Numbered from the stretch's first letter, positions 16,155 to 25,823 are shown. The stretch: 64,000 bases of DNA from Staphylococcus epidermidis (GCF_006742205.1 NZ_AP019721.1:310001-374000); one strand, 5' to 3'. Notes: generated by a model not told the origin, from the letters alone. Made by a program: numbers and translations.

Positions 16155-16820
16155 ATGAAGATTTTCATTGTAGAAGACGATTTAGTGATTGCTGAAAGTT
16201 TAGCTAATGAGCTATCTAAATGGAATTATGAGGTGCATGTGGTTGATAATTTTGAAAAGATAATGGAAGATTTTCGCCGAGTAGAACCACAACTCGTATT
16301 ATTAGATATCAATCTACCAACACTTAATGGCTTCCATTGGTGCCAAGAAATGCGAAAAGTATCTCATGTGCCTATTATGTTTATTAGTTCAAGAACAGAT
16401 AATATGGATCAAATTCTGGCTATCCAAATGGGTGGCGATGATTTTATCGAGAAACCATTTAACTTGTCTTTAACAGTAGCTAAAATTCAGGCACTATTGC
16501 GTCGCACTTATGATTTATCAATAGCTCGTGATGAAATAGCTGTTAAAGGTTGTAAACTAATTGTTGATGAGGCCAAGCTTAGCAAGGATAATGAACATGT
16601 TCAACTTTCCTTAACAGAGCTACAGATATTAAAATTGTTATTTCAAAATGAAAATAAATATGTAAGTCGTACAGCTTTAATTGAGAAGTGTTGGGAGTCT
16701 GAGAATTTTATTGATGATAATACGCTCGCAGTAAATATGACACGATTACGAAAAAAATTACTTTCTATCGGTGTCGATGATTTAATTGAGACAAAGAAAA
16801 ATGTAGGATACAGGGTTTGA
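16155..16820 (+). CDS. braR: Response regulator BraR (NsaR)
   Basis: 221 aa, OmpR/PhoB type. The receiver domain (1-115) carries the acidic pair VEDD (residues 7-9), the phosphorylated Asp51 in LLDINLP, a Ser/Thr switch in FISSR and Lys in IEKPFN. The DNA-binding winged helix (125-221) contains LSLTELQILKLL and DDNTLAVNMTRLRKK. It closely matches the staphylococcal BraR/NsaR protein, which responds to bacitracin and nisin and activates the braDE transporter genes. Next to it are its kinase and the transporter, the normal order. The stop codon overlaps a possible TTG for the kinase. Confidence 0.9.
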   Translation: MKIFIVEDDLVIAESLANELSKWNYEVHVVDNFEKIMEDFRRVEPQLVLLDINLPTLNGFHWCQEMRKVSHVPIMFISSRTDNMDQILAIQMGGDDFIEKPFNLSLTVAKIQALLRRTYDLSIARDEIAVKGCKLIVDEAKLSKDNEHVQLSLTELQILKLLFQNENKYVSRTALIEKCWESENFIDDNTLAVNMTRLRKKLLSIGVDDLIETKKNVGYRV

Positions 16821-16825
16821 GACAT

Positions 16826-17722
16826 ATGAAGTTTGCATATATTCAATCGATTCGTAATGAGATTTCAATTATTTTAATAATTCTATTATTTTTTGCACTT
16901 ATATTTTATGTGTTTTCTTTACCTTTTGATGCATACGTACTAGCAATCAGTATAATATTACTATTGATGTGTGTACGTTGGTGGATAAAGTATTTAAGTT
17001 TTAAAAAGAATGAACATCTTAAAGATAAAGTAGCATATTTAGAACATGAGTTAGCACATGTTAAGAATCAGCAAATTGAATATCGTAACGATGTTGAAAG
17101 TTATTTTTTAACATGGGTACATCAAATTAAAACACCTATCACTGCCTCACAATTACTTTTGGAGAGAAACGAGGAGAATGTAGTTAATCGTGTTCGACAA
17201 GAAATTGTGCACATTGATAATTATACAAGTCTCGCATTAAGTTATTTAAAATTATTAAATGAAGAGTCAGATATGACAATTACCAAAGTGACAGTTGATG
17301 ATTTGATTCGCCCGTTGATTTTAAAATATAGAATTCAGTTTATTGAACAAAAGACGCAAATCCATTATGAAAAAAGTGAGGACATTATTTTAACCGATGC
17401 ACAATGGGCTTCTATAATGATAGAGCAACTTTTAAATAATGCTTTAAAATATGCTAAAGGTAAAGATATTTGGATAGATTTTGATGTTGCCAATCAAACT
17501 CTACAGATTAAAGATAATGGTATTGGGATTAGTAAAGCAGATATTCCTAAAATTTTTGATAAAGGATACTCAGGATTTAACGGTAGATTGAATGAACAAT
17601 CAACTGGTATAGGTCTATTTATAGTGCAACACATTGCAAATCATTTAAATATACAAGTAACTGTACAATCAGAGTTGAATCATGGGACAGTATTTTTTAT
17701 ACATTTTACTAAAGAAAAATAA
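16826..17722 (+). CDS. braS: Histidine kinase BraS (NsaS), intramembrane-sensing type
   Basis: 298 aa from ATG 16826; a TTG three codons earlier overlaps the braR stop and is less likely. Two helices (about residues 13-31 and 36-51) are separated by only a few residues, so there is no external sensor domain. This is typical of kinases that sense through a partner ABC transporter. Residues 60-90 form a coiled segment, then the phosphorylated His99 in FLTWVHQIKTPITA, the N box EQLLNNALKYAKG and the G boxes DNGIGI and STGIGLFI. It is expected to detect antibiotic load through the BraDE transporter and phosphorylate BraR. Confidence 0.9.
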   Translation: MKFAYIQSIRNEISIILIILLFFALIFYVFSLPFDAYVLAISIILLLMCVRWWIKYLSFKKNEHLKDKVAYLEHELAHVKNQQIEYRNDVESYFLTWVHQIKTPITASQLLLERNEENVVNRVRQEIVHIDNYTSLALSYLKLLNEESDMTITKVTVDDLIRPLILKYRIQFIEQKTQIHYEKSEDIILTDAQWASIMIEQLLNNALKYAKGKDIWIDFDVANQTLQIKDNGIGISKADIPKIFDKGYSGFNGRLNEQSTGIGLFIVQHIANHLNIQVTVQSELNHGTVFFIHFTKEK

Positions 17723-17744
17723 TAAACTTTCAAAATTGTAAGTT

Positions 17745-17796
17745 TGCCAATGATATTTGTAAGATTTCATGAATGTTATTGGCATTCTTTTTATTT
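17745..17796 (+). terminator. Hairpin between braRS and braDE
   Basis: TGCCAATGATA (17745-17755) pairs imperfectly with TGTTATTGGCA (17774-17784), followed by TTCTTTTTATTTT. It lies only about 40 bp before braD, leaving little room for a separate promoter. Confidence 0.6.
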
Positions 17797-17832
17797 TATG
17801 ATGTAGTAGAAGGGTAGAAAGGAGTTTGCATA

Positions 17833-18582
17833 GTGTTATTAGAGGTTAAAAATGTAAAAAAAGTCTATGGCAGAGGTATGAACACGACAATGGCTTTAAA
17901 TCAAATGAACCTTGAAATTGATGAAAATGAATTTGTAGCAATCATGGGCGAGTCAGGTTCAGGTAAATCTACATTACTCAATTTAATTGCTACTTTTGAT
18001 CGTACAACTGAAGGATTAATAAAGTTAGACGAGTTGCCGCTTAATCAATTGAAGAATAAAGACATTGCACGCTTTCGCAGAGAAATGATGGGATTTGTGT
18101 TTCAAGATTTTAATGTGTTGAATACGATGTCGAACAAAGATAATATTTTGATGCCTCTTGTACTTGCAAATGAACGTCCGAAAATAATGCAAAAACGCTT
18201 AATGGAAATAAGTGAACAATTAGGAATTGAAGACTTGCTTGAAAAATATCCGTCTGAAATATCTGGGGGACAAAAACAACGGATAGCTATAGCCCGTGCG
18301 TTGATAGCACGACCTAAATTATTATTAGCTGATGAACCCACTGGTGCACTTGATTCAAAAACCTCTAAAAACCTTATGTGTTTATTTCGAAAAATTAATC
18401 AAAAGCATCAAACTATATTAATGGTGACACATTCAAATATTGACGCGTCATATGCGAACCGTGTCATCTTCATCAAAGATGGTCGTTTGTATCATGAGAT
18501 TTATCGTGGTGAAGAATCGCAAACAGATTATCAAAAGCGTATTGCCGATAGTTTGGCCATATTGAATGGAGTAGGTGACTAA
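17833..18582 (+). CDS. braD: ABC transporter ATPase BraD (NsaA)
   Basis: 249 aa, GTG start preceded by AAAGGAG at 9 bases. Walker A GESGSGKST (residues 38-46), Q loop in FVFQDFNVL, signature ISGGQKQR (about 143-150), Walker B LLLADEPTGALD and switch MVTHS are all present. It belongs to the MacB/BceA-like ATPases that pair with one large permease. With BraE it forms the sensing and detoxifying transporter of the Bra system for bacitracin and nisin-type peptides. The end overlaps or abuts the permease start, showing translational coupling. Confidence 0.92.
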   Translation: MLLEVKNVKKVYGRGMNTTMALNQMNLEIDENEFVAIMGESGSGKSTLLNLIATFDRTTEGLIKLDELPLNQLKNKDIARFRREMMGFVFQDFNVLNTMSNKDNILMPLVLANERPKIMQKRLMEISEQLGIEDLLEKYPSEISGGQKQRIAIARALIARPKLLLADEPTGALDSKTSKNLMCLFRKINQKHQTILMVTHSNIDASYANRVIFIKDGRLYHEIYRGEESQTDYQKRIADSLAILNGVGD

Positions 18583-18583
18583 T

Positions 18584-20596
18584 ATGACTTTCAAGATTTT
18601 GTGGAAAATGATTAAACAAAATTTTGTTAATCAACGTCATATCATTGTTCCATTTATTAGCGTAATAAGTATTTTATTCGGTATTGAATACATATTGTTA
18701 TCGTTAACAACCAACATTTACTTTAATGAGCATCATCCTGAATTAAAAATATCTGCGATTATTGGAATAGTGTTTATGACGATGTTATTATTCATATTTT
18801 TAATTTATGCAAATCACTTTGTTATGAATCATAGGAAAAAGGAATTTGCCTTAAATATGGCTCTTGGTATGGAGAAAAAACATCTAAGACTCATCATCTT
18901 GATTGAACTTTTCATTCAATTTATTATATCTGCAATCTTGAGCATTGTTGGAGGTTACTTATTTGGTGAGCTCTTTTTTATGTTATTTAATAAAATAGTT
19001 AATACGCATCAACCTCAGTTGTCAGATTATCCATTTGATGTTTTGTCAATGAAAATCACATTAACCATGCTACTCAGTTTGATGATCATATTGTTTGTTA
19101 TTAACAATTTTAAAATATCATTTAAAAACTCCTTACAGTTATTGATTAAAAATAAAAGTAAGACGCATGAAAAGTCACGTGTACGGTTAATAATATTTTT
19201 AATTTTAGGATTAATTTTTATAGGGATTGGCTATTATTTAGCTATAAAACCTAACACGGCTATCGGTTCCTTGGGGATTATATTTTTTGCGATTTTGTCA
19301 ACGCTTATCGGTACCTATTTGCTCTTTGTTAGCTTAGGATCAATAGTTTTAGAAATGTTACAAAAATTAGATCATTATTATTATAAACCCAATCATTTTT
19401 TCTTTATTGCAGGACTCAAATCACGCGTAAAATCTAGTGCGATTGGTTTAGCTACGATTTCATTTATGTGTACATTTCTGATTGTTACGTTAAGTATGAC
19501 AGTCTCAACTTATAGAAATATGGATCATAGGTTTGAATTTGCATTTAAAAATGATTACGCAGGTTATTATATTGGTGATTTTCATAAAGATAGCAAAATT
19601 CAACGTAAGATAGAAAATTTAAAAAAAGATATTCGCCAAGAAGTTCCAACTGGTCAATTTAAAATCTATGCACGAGGTATGGTTGGAGCGGAATTGCAGG
19701 GAGGCTTAAAACATAAAAAGCTAAAAAGACAAACTGTATCGAGTGGTTTATTTAATTTTGGAAATAAGCAAAAATTCAACTCTTTTATTTCTATATATAA
19801 TAAAAGTGATTATAATAAAAACAATAAAAAAATAAAATTAGATGATGATGAAATTGCAATAAGTACAAGTGTGTCATTATTTAAAAAAATGAAAACGCTC
19901 AATATATTCGGGAAAACATACAGAGTTAAATATATTGAGTCGACAAATATAGATAACTTACTCTATGCAGATGGTATAACTTTAATTGTGAATCAACAAC
20001 AACTGATGGATCGTATTGTTAATGAATATCGTAATCACAATGATGAAAATTTAATCATCACTCCTAATCAAGTCCAAACTGCGGTTGAATTTAATGTATT
20101 AAAAGAAAAGGATAAGTTGAATCATCGTATTAAGAAAATAGGTGTTCAACACGATATTGAATTTCAAGTGAAAAAACAAAACCTATTGATGTGGAAACAA
20201 GTCAACTCAAGTTTAATTTTTGTAGGAAGTGTTGTATCTCTAGTTTTATTAATAGGTATATTTCTTATGATGTATTATAAACAAGTTTCAGAAGGACATG
20301 AAGATAGAGATGCATATATAACGATGAAACAACTAGGATTAGATGAAATTTTAATCAAAAAAACAATTAATAAACAAGTAATATGGGTATTTCTTATTCC
20401 TGTAATTGTTGCAATTATACATACGCTAGCTGCTTTTCGTATCATATACTCTGTATTAGGAATCGTTGGTCAATATGATTTGGGACTGTATGCTACTAGT
20501 TACGTAGGTGTGATAGTTGTATTTATTATTTTTTATTCAATGATGTACTGGATTACTTCTAGAATTTATTATACGATGATAAATGATAAGCATTAA
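18584..20596 (+). CDS. braE: ABC transporter permease BraE (NsaB)
   Basis: 670 aa from ATG 18584; a GTG at 18575 that overlaps the braD end is an alternative start. It is a BceB-type permease with ten predicted membrane helices: one near residues 20-40, FtsX-like groups at about 55-190 and 200-315, then a large outside domain of about 200 residues (315-530) and the last three helices (about 535-660). The outside domain is basic (GGLKHKKLKRQ) and is the likely contact site for peptide antibiotics or their lipid targets. It works with BraD, and through BraS controls its own synthesis. Confidence 0.88.
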   Translation: MTFKILWKMIKQNFVNQRHIIVPFISVISILFGIEYILLSLTTNIYFNEHHPELKISAIIGIVFMTMLLFIFLIYANHFVMNHRKKEFALNMALGMEKKHLRLIILIELFIQFIISAILSIVGGYLFGELFFMLFNKIVNTHQPQLSDYPFDVLSMKITLTMLLSLMIILFVINNFKISFKNSLQLLIKNKSKTHEKSRVRLIIFLILGLIFIGIGYYLAIKPNTAIGSLGIIFFAILSTLIGTYLLFVSLGSIVLEMLQKLDHYYYKPNHFFFIAGLKSRVKSSAIGLATISFMCTFLIVTLSMTVSTYRNMDHRFEFAFKNDYAGYYIGDFHKDSKIQRKIENLKKDIRQEVPTGQFKIYARGMVGAELQGGLKHKKLKRQTVSSGLFNFGNKQKFNSFISIYNKSDYNKNNKKIKLDDDEIAISTSVSLFKKMKTLNIFGKTYRVKYIESTNIDNLLYADGITLIVNQQQLMDRIVNEYRNHNDENLIITPNQVQTAVEFNVLKEKDKLNHRIKKIGVQHDIEFQVKKQNLLMWKQVNSSLIFVGSVVSLVLLIGIFLMMYYKQVSEGHEDRDAYITMKQLGLDEILIKKTINKQVIWVFLIPVIVAIIHTLAAFRIIYSVLGIVGQYDLGLYATSYVGVIVVFIIFYSMMYWITSRIYYTMINDKH

Positions 20597-20699
20597 TATT
20601 TATATATTTTAAGAAAGATAAATTACAATATATCTAATTTAATGCATATATTTTAAAAAAATAGGGAATTAAATGAATAGGTGAAAAGGAGGAACAAGA

Positions 20700-21290
20700 A
20701 TGATACAACGTAAAGGTGAATTAATACTTTCATGGATTGGCAATGGATTACATCTGTTGTATGTATTTTTAATAGGCATATTTTTCATAATGACACAAAC
20801 AAGTGATTTTAAAAATGGGATGATTCAAGGATTTATAGAAGAAAATCCGGGGGAATATGATTTAGCATACCAAACTTATAACTTGATGTTAGGTTTAGGT
20901 GTTGTCCTCATTATTATACTTCTCATTTTATTAATTGTATCAATAGTTGCCGCTATTTTAATTGGCAAAAATGCCAAAGTATCAGGAATATTACTTGTTA
21001 TTACAGGAATCATTGGTCTCTTTTTAAGTTTTATTGCTGGTGCCTTATGGTTAATAGCAGGTATCATGCTTTTAGTACGTAAACCACAAACACAAAATGA
21101 CCAAATCAATTCTCAATATAGTAATGACATACATTCACATGTTGTGCCAGAAGAAAAGAAACGTGAACAACAACAATATAATATGAATGAACCACATATT
21201 GGTCAAACATCAACATCTCATCATGATCACGCATTGAATGATCAAAATAAACGAGAAAACCATAATCATGATAATCAACCATACAAATAG
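20700..21290 (+). CDS. DUF4064-type membrane protein
   Basis: 196 aa. Four hydrophobic segments are visible: about 10-30, 64-88, 94-112 and 114-128. The first loop (DFKNGMIQGFIEENPGEYDL) lies outside. From residue 130 on there is a polar tail rich in Gln, Asn and His (VVPEEKKREQQQYN, TSTSHHDHALND). The helix pattern and the RKGELILSWIGN start fit DUF4064, a family of unknown function found in Firmicutes. A very strong AAAGGAGGAA ribosome site precedes the ATG. A terminator follows, so it is a single-gene unit downstream of braE. Confidence 0.7.
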   Translation: MIQRKGELILSWIGNGLHLLYVFLIGIFFIMTQTSDFKNGMIQGFIEENPGEYDLAYQTYNLMLGLGVVLIIILLILLIVSIVAAILIGKNAKVSGILLVITGIIGLFLSFIAGALWLIAGIMLLVRKPQTQNDQINSQYSNDIHSHVVPEEKKREQQQYNMNEPHIGQTSTSHHDHALNDQNKRENHNHDNQPYK

Positions 21291-21413
21291 TACAAATGTA
21301 TTAAAGGTTGGATACTTATATCATATGTTTTAATGTTTGAAACTTTTATTATAAATAAATGAATTGAAAAATGCTTGTTGCTGACTGTTTCGAATCATAG
21401 TCAGTTGTAAGGG

Positions 21414-21455
21414 AGCGAGACGACGAATCTGAAAAGAATCGGTCTCGCTTTTTTA
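21414..21455 (+). terminator. Rho-independent terminator
   Basis: AGCGAGAC (21414-21421) pairs with GTCTCGCT (21442-21449), then T6. A smaller stem CTGACT/AGTCAG (21381-21404) lies just before it. Confidence 0.82.
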
Positions 21456-21572
21456 GTATAAAAATTTAATTATTATTTTAAAATGATAAAGTGATTTCTA
21501 TAGTTAAATTTAGTGCGAGGATACTTTAAAAAATTATATTGAAAAAATGTCGCTATTACAAAATGTTCTAAA

Positions 21573-21644
21573 GTGCACAATTCAATTTAAAAACAAAAAA
21601 GAAGTTTTAAAATTTATATTTCTGTCTATATATGAGTTGTGCAC
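21573..21644. repeat. Spaced inverted repeat GTGCACAA / TTGTGCAC
   Basis: GTGCACAA (21573-21580) and TTGTGCAC (21637-21644) are exact reverse complements 56 bp apart, each containing the palindrome GTGCAC. They lie about 170-240 bp before the symporter start. They may be paired operator sites for an unknown regulator. The rest of the 522-bp gap shows only the terminator and AT-rich DNA. Confidence 0.4.
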
Positions 21645-21812
21645 GAAATGACAAACGCAATTCACATATGAAATATTTATCACTTTACAATAATATGTTG
21701 TTAAGTTGATGTAGATAAATTCATTGTTTTACGTATAAGTCACTATCATTGTTTTTTAGGATTCATTTTAATTATATCCAATCGACTAAAGTGAAAAGGA
21801 GGAACATATTAA

Positions 21813-23405
21813 ATGAATTGGATATCGATTATTTTATTTATTATGGTCGTATGTGGCATTTCTTTTTATGCCTATTTGCAATCAAGAAAAATTAAAACGA
21901 ATAGTTCAGATGGTTATTTTATGGGAGGAAATAGCCTTACTGGATTTACAGTTGCCTCTACAATTATCATGACCAATTTGTCGACAGAACAAATTGTTGG
22001 GCAAAATGGTCAAAGCTATGCACAAGGAATGGAAGTAATGGCTTGGGAGGTTACGGCTGCCGTAGCAGTTGTATTCTTGGCCTGGGTCTTTCTTCCTAAA
22101 TATCTAAAATACGGTGTTAATACAATTTCTGAGTTTTTGGAATTACGTTATGATACATTTACTAAACGTTTTGTCTCCATTTTATTTATCTTTACCTATG
22201 TCGTATCTTTCTTGCCTGTAGTATTGTATTCTGGTTCCCTAGTGTTCAATAAAATGTTTAAAGTTGATGAATACTTAGGTGTAAGTAGTTCAACTGCTGT
22301 CATTATTATTTCATCTATTATTGGTATAATTGGCATTATTTACTTATTTATAGGTGGTTTATCGTTAAGTGCTTTTAGTGATTCGATTTATGGCATGGCT
22401 TTAATTATAGCTGGACTTGCGATTACAATATTAGGTCTAGGTCAATTAGGAGATGGCAACTTCCTACATGGTTTCGACAAAATCGTGCAAGACACGCCTG
22501 AGAAATTGAATGGTTTTGGTAAGGTGGACTCGGATGTTGTACCTTGGCCAACCCTATTCTTCGGTATGTTCTTTAACAATTTATTCTTCTGGTGCGCAAA
22601 CCAGATGATAGTTCAAAAAGCACTCGCAGCTAAAAATTTAAAAGAATCTCAAAAAGGTGCAATATATTTAAGCTTATTTAAAGTGTTCGGACCTTTATTT
22701 ACAGTCTTACCAGGCGTAGTAGCATTTAACTATTTTAATGGTAGTCTTGATAAATCAGATAACGCTTACCCTGCACTTGTAACTTCAGTATTACCAGAAT
22801 GGGCATTCGGCTTATTTGGTGCGGTTATTTTTGGTGCAATATTGAGCTCATTTGTTGGCTCATTGAATAGTACAACTACACTATTAACACTCGATTTCTA
22901 TAAACCTATTTTTGGAAAAAATAAATCAGATAAACATATTGCTCGAGTAGGCCATATTGCTACTGTAGTCATTGGAGTTATTGTTGTAGCACTTGCACCA
23001 GTCATCTCATTATTCCCTAGTGGTCTTTATGCAGTAGTTCAACAGTTTAATGGTGTGTATAGTATGCCAGTGCTAGCTTTAATTTTAATCGCTTTCTTTT
23101 CTAAACGCACATCTAAATTGGGCGCTAAAGTGACACTCTTCACACATATAATTTTATACGCTATAATCAGCTTTGTATTTACAGAAATTAATTATCTATA
23201 CACATTTAGTGTATTATTCTTTGTAGATTTAATTATTATTTTGATTTTTAACAAAGTTAAACTATCTAGTGAGTTTGATTTAAGCACGCACCAACCGAAA
23301 GTAGATATGACGCCATGGAAATATCGTTACGTTGCAGGTATTATTGTTCTTGCTTTAGTAGTAGTAAGTTATATTATCTTCTCACCACTCGTGTTGGCAA
23401 AATAA
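21813..23405 (+). CDS. Sodium:solute symporter (SSS family)
   Basis: 530 aa with about 14 membrane helices. SSS features include DGYFMGGNSLTGFTVASTII near the N-terminus with the sodium-site Ser/Thr, NLSTEQIVGQNGQSYAQGM, FLELRYDTFTKRF, and SLNSTTTLLTLDFYKP near residue 350, the second half of the sodium site. It belongs to the SGLT-like branch that takes up sugars or related organic solutes, but the substrate is not clear. The ribosome site AAAGGAGGAA is strong. It is transcribed alone, ahead of the paired unknown membrane proteins; a hairpin follows it. Confidence 0.82.
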   Translation: MNWISIILFIMVVCGISFYAYLQSRKIKTNSSDGYFMGGNSLTGFTVASTIIMTNLSTEQIVGQNGQSYAQGMEVMAWEVTAAVAVVFLAWVFLPKYLKYGVNTISEFLELRYDTFTKRFVSILFIFTYVVSFLPVVLYSGSLVFNKMFKVDEYLGVSSSTAVIIISSIIGIIGIIYLFIGGLSLSAFSDSIYGMALIIAGLAITILGLGQLGDGNFLHGFDKIVQDTPEKLNGFGKVDSDVVPWPTLFFGMFFNNLFFWCANQMIVQKALAAKNLKESQKGAIYLSLFKVFGPLFTVLPGVVAFNYFNGSLDKSDNAYPALVTSVLPEWAFGLFGAVIFGAILSSFVGSLNSTTTLLTLDFYKPIFGKNKSDKHIARVGHIATVVIGVIVVALAPVISLFPSGLYAVVQQFNGVYSMPVLALILIAFFSKRTSKLGAKVTLFTHIILYAIISFVFTEINYLYTFSVLFFVDLIIILIFNKVKLSSEFDLSTHQPKVDMTPWKYRYVAGIIVLALVVVSYIIFSPLVLAK

Positions 23406-23439
23406 ATGTTACAATTAAAACTTAATGAGTAAGAAAATA

Positions 23440-23483
23440 AAAGTGTACGTTAAGGACGTTTATCAGCGTGATCACGTGCACTT
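23440..23483. terminator. Hairpin after the symporter gene
   Basis: AAAGTGTACGT (23440-23450) pairs with ACGTGCACTTT (23473-23483) with one wobble. It encloses the perfect palindrome CGTGATCACG (23467-23476). The T-tract is weak, so it may be regulatory instead. Confidence 0.5.
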
Positions 23484-23532
23484 TAACTATGAATAAAGTT
23501 GATTTAAAAATTAGAAAGGAGGGACAACGACG

Positions 23533-24717
23533 ATGCAAACAGTCGGAATTATACCTTCGCCAGGTATAGCACATCAACATGCAAAAAAAATAATTCCAAA
23601 TGTTAAACAGTTATTGTCAAAGCGTACTAAACATAGTCAATGGAATTTCGACATCAAAGTCGATCTCATGATAGGATCTGCAGAGGATGTACATGAAAGT
23701 GTTGAAAAAGCAGCACAAATTAAAGAGGAACATCAGTGGGATTACGTTGTTTGTCTGACAGATTTGCCTAGTATTTCAGATAATAAAGTGGTTGTCAGCG
23801 ACTTTAATAGTGACAAACATGTTGCAATGCTATCATTACCGTCACTAGGTTTTATTGATTTGAAGCGCAAGCTAGTTAAAACGATGACTTCATTGATTGA
23901 ACAATTATATTATAATCAACCGAAAGACAAAAATGCGCCACATCCTTTTGTACGCGTGAAGGCTGTAGAACCTGACGAAGACGCCACATCAAAACAACGA
24001 TATATTAATATTTTATTTATCATAAGTTGGATTCAGTTAATTGGTGGACTGACACGAGCAAATCAGCCTTGGAAAAACATCTTTAATTTTAAGAAAATCA
24101 TTTCAGTTGCCTTTGCAACAGGAACTTATGTCTCAATATTTTCAATGCCATGGGAATTAAGCGTGATTTATTCACCGCTTCGACTTATCATATTGATGGT
24201 GATTGCTATACTTGGGATGGCTGGATGGCTATTCTATGCGCATCAATTGATTGAAAAGAAAACTGCTAAATCTCAGCGTGTATATCGATATATTTATAAT
24301 TCAACCACACTTGTTACACTAAGTTTGATTACACTCATAAATTATGTCATTTTATATTTATTGTTAATCATCAGTATTACACTCTTTGTCCCTGTGGAAT
24401 TATTTAATAGTTGGACGAGTGCCCAATCACAATTTACGTTCTCAAATTATATGAGATTGATTTGGTTTGTATCATCATTAGGACTTTTAGCTGGAGCTAT
24501 GGGATCAACTGTTGAAAATGAAGAGAAAATACGTCGTATTACTTATTCTTATAGACAATATCATCGTTATAAAGAAGCTGAGCAAGAACAAAAAGAACAA
24601 GAAACTTCTCGTGATGTATCACAACAAAATGTCGAACAACAAACTTCAAGTAAAGATGAAAATAATGAACAATATGAAGGTAAAAAACAAGGACATAGAG
24701 AGGAGGATGACGCATGA
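23533..24717 (+). CDS. Membrane protein of unknown function, first of a tandem paralogous pair
   Basis: 394 aa. The N-terminal half (1-150) is soluble and alpha/beta in look: TVGIIPSPGIAHQHAKKIIP, HQWDYVVCLTDLPSISD and HVAMLSLPSLGF. The second half has four hydrophobic helices (about 155-172, 188-210, 215-240, 255-290) with a further one near 310-330. The last 55 residues are polar and rich in Glu and Gln. The same plan and the motifs VxPG, WDYV-x-x-x-TDLP and the FATG segment recur in the next gene, so the pair arose by duplication. I do not recognise a function. The ribosome site is AAAGGAGGG. Its stop overlaps the next start by four bases (ATGA). Confidence 0.75.
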   Translation: MQTVGIIPSPGIAHQHAKKIIPNVKQLLSKRTKHSQWNFDIKVDLMIGSAEDVHESVEKAAQIKEEHQWDYVVCLTDLPSISDNKVVVSDFNSDKHVAMLSLPSLGFIDLKRKLVKTMTSLIEQLYYNQPKDKNAPHPFVRVKAVEPDEDATSKQRYINILFIISWIQLIGGLTRANQPWKNIFNFKKIISVAFATGTYVSIFSMPWELSVIYSPLRLIILMVIAILGMAGWLFYAHQLIEKKTAKSQRVYRYIYNSTTLVTLSLITLINYVILYLLLIISITLFVPVELFNSWTSAQSQFTFSNYMRLIWFVSSLGLLAGAMGSTVENEEKIRRITYSYRQYHRYKEAEQEQKEQETSRDVSQQNVEQQTSSKDENNEQYEGKKQGHREEDDA

Positions 24718-25823
24718 CAAATCAAAAAACTGTGGGTCTAGTCGTCGCTCCAGGTGTTACTGAACGCCTTGCAGAAAATCTCATACAAGAAATGCCTAAA
24801 ATGTTATCTACGCATTATGATCATCAGCAAGAATGGATTTTTGATTTAGTTACTGATCCGCTTACTGGTTTTGCTGAATCTGTAGATGAAATTTTTGAGA
24901 AAGTAGCCGATTATCACGATAAGAGACAATGGGATTATGTGATAGCAATTACAGATTTACCGATGTTTGCTGACAAACAAGTGATGGCATTAGATATTAA
25001 TATGGAAAATGGTGCAGCTATATTCTCATATCCGGCATTTGGCTGGCGTCCAGTAAAAAAACGTTTCAAGCATGCGATTTATAATATTATTCAAGAATTA
25101 AATGAAGCTGAACAAGAAAGTCGTAATTATGATAATAATAATCAAATAGAAAATTCAGTAAAAAAACAATTTCCGCTCTCTAAAATAGACAAAGAAACAA
25201 TATATATGAAAGAAACAGACTCTTATCACTTAAGATATTTATCAAGTTCACGTTCTAGAGGCATGTTTCGCCTTGTTAGTGGAATGACATTTGCGAATAA
25301 TCCATTAAATATGATGGCAAGTTTAAGTAATATAGTAGCTATTGCATTTACTACAGGTGCATTTGGACTTGTATTTACAACGATGTGGCAAATGGCTTAT
25401 AACTTTTCAATGTGGCGTTTATTTGGAATTTCAATTATTGCGATTATTGGAATGCTAATATGGATAATGATGTCACATGATTTATGGGAACCAGTTAATA
25501 AAAGCAACCATAAGCGTATTACTTGGTTATACAATCTTACAACAATAATGACATTGATTTTTGCCATTATAATTTATTATATTATTCTTTATTTACTATT
25601 CTTAATTGCTGAAATCGTATTATTGCCATCAGGATTTTTAGGTCAGCAAGTTGGATTAAAAGGTCCTGCAGGCATTGATTTATATTTAAGTATTCCATGG
25701 TTTGCAGCTTCAATTTCGACAGTTGCAGGTGCAATAGGTGCTGGTTTACTTAATGATGAACTCATTAAAGAAAGCACATATGGATATCGTCAGCGTGTAA
25801 GATACGAAGAACAACGTCGATAA
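24714..25823 (+). CDS. Membrane protein of unknown function, second of the tandem pair
   Basis: 369 aa. It is the paralogue of the preceding gene: KTVGLVVAPGVTERLAENLI, QWDYVIAITDLPMFADKQV and AAIFSYPAFGWRPVKKRF in the soluble half, then membrane helices at about 200-225, 240-260, 275-305 and 325-350. It starts inside the end of the first gene (ATGA overlap) with AGAGGAGGAT as ribosome site, so the two are translated together and may form a hetero-oligomer. The tail is shorter than in the first copy. No catalytic signature was recognised. The stop codon lies inside a perfect 12-bp terminator stem. Confidence 0.75.
   Translation: MTNQKTVGLVVAPGVTERLAENLIQEMPKMLSTHYDHQQEWIFDLVTDPLTGFAESVDEIFEKVADYHDKRQWDYVIAITDLPMFADKQVMALDINMENGAAIFSYPAFGWRPVKKRFKHAIYNIIQELNEAEQESRNYDNNNQIENSVKKQFPLSKIDKETIYMKETDSYHLRYLSSSRSRGMFRLVSGMTFANNPLNMMASLSNIVAIAFTTGAFGLVFTTMWQMAYNFSMWRLFGISIIAIIGMLIWIMMSHDLWEPVNKSNHKRITWLYNLTTIMTLIFAIIIYYIILYLLFLIAEIVLLPSGFLGQQVGLKGPAGIDLYLSIPWFAASISTVAGAIGAGLLNDELIKESTYGYRQRVRYEEQRR

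Noticed and set aside
21573..21644. Possible insertion sequence ends (inverted GTGCACAA)
   Set aside because: Only 72 bp apart with no gene between and no target duplication; better seen as regulatory sites.
24512..24763. Frame of 83 codons across the junction of the tandem membrane genes
   Set aside because: Lys-rich alternative frame of two well-supported overlapping genes.
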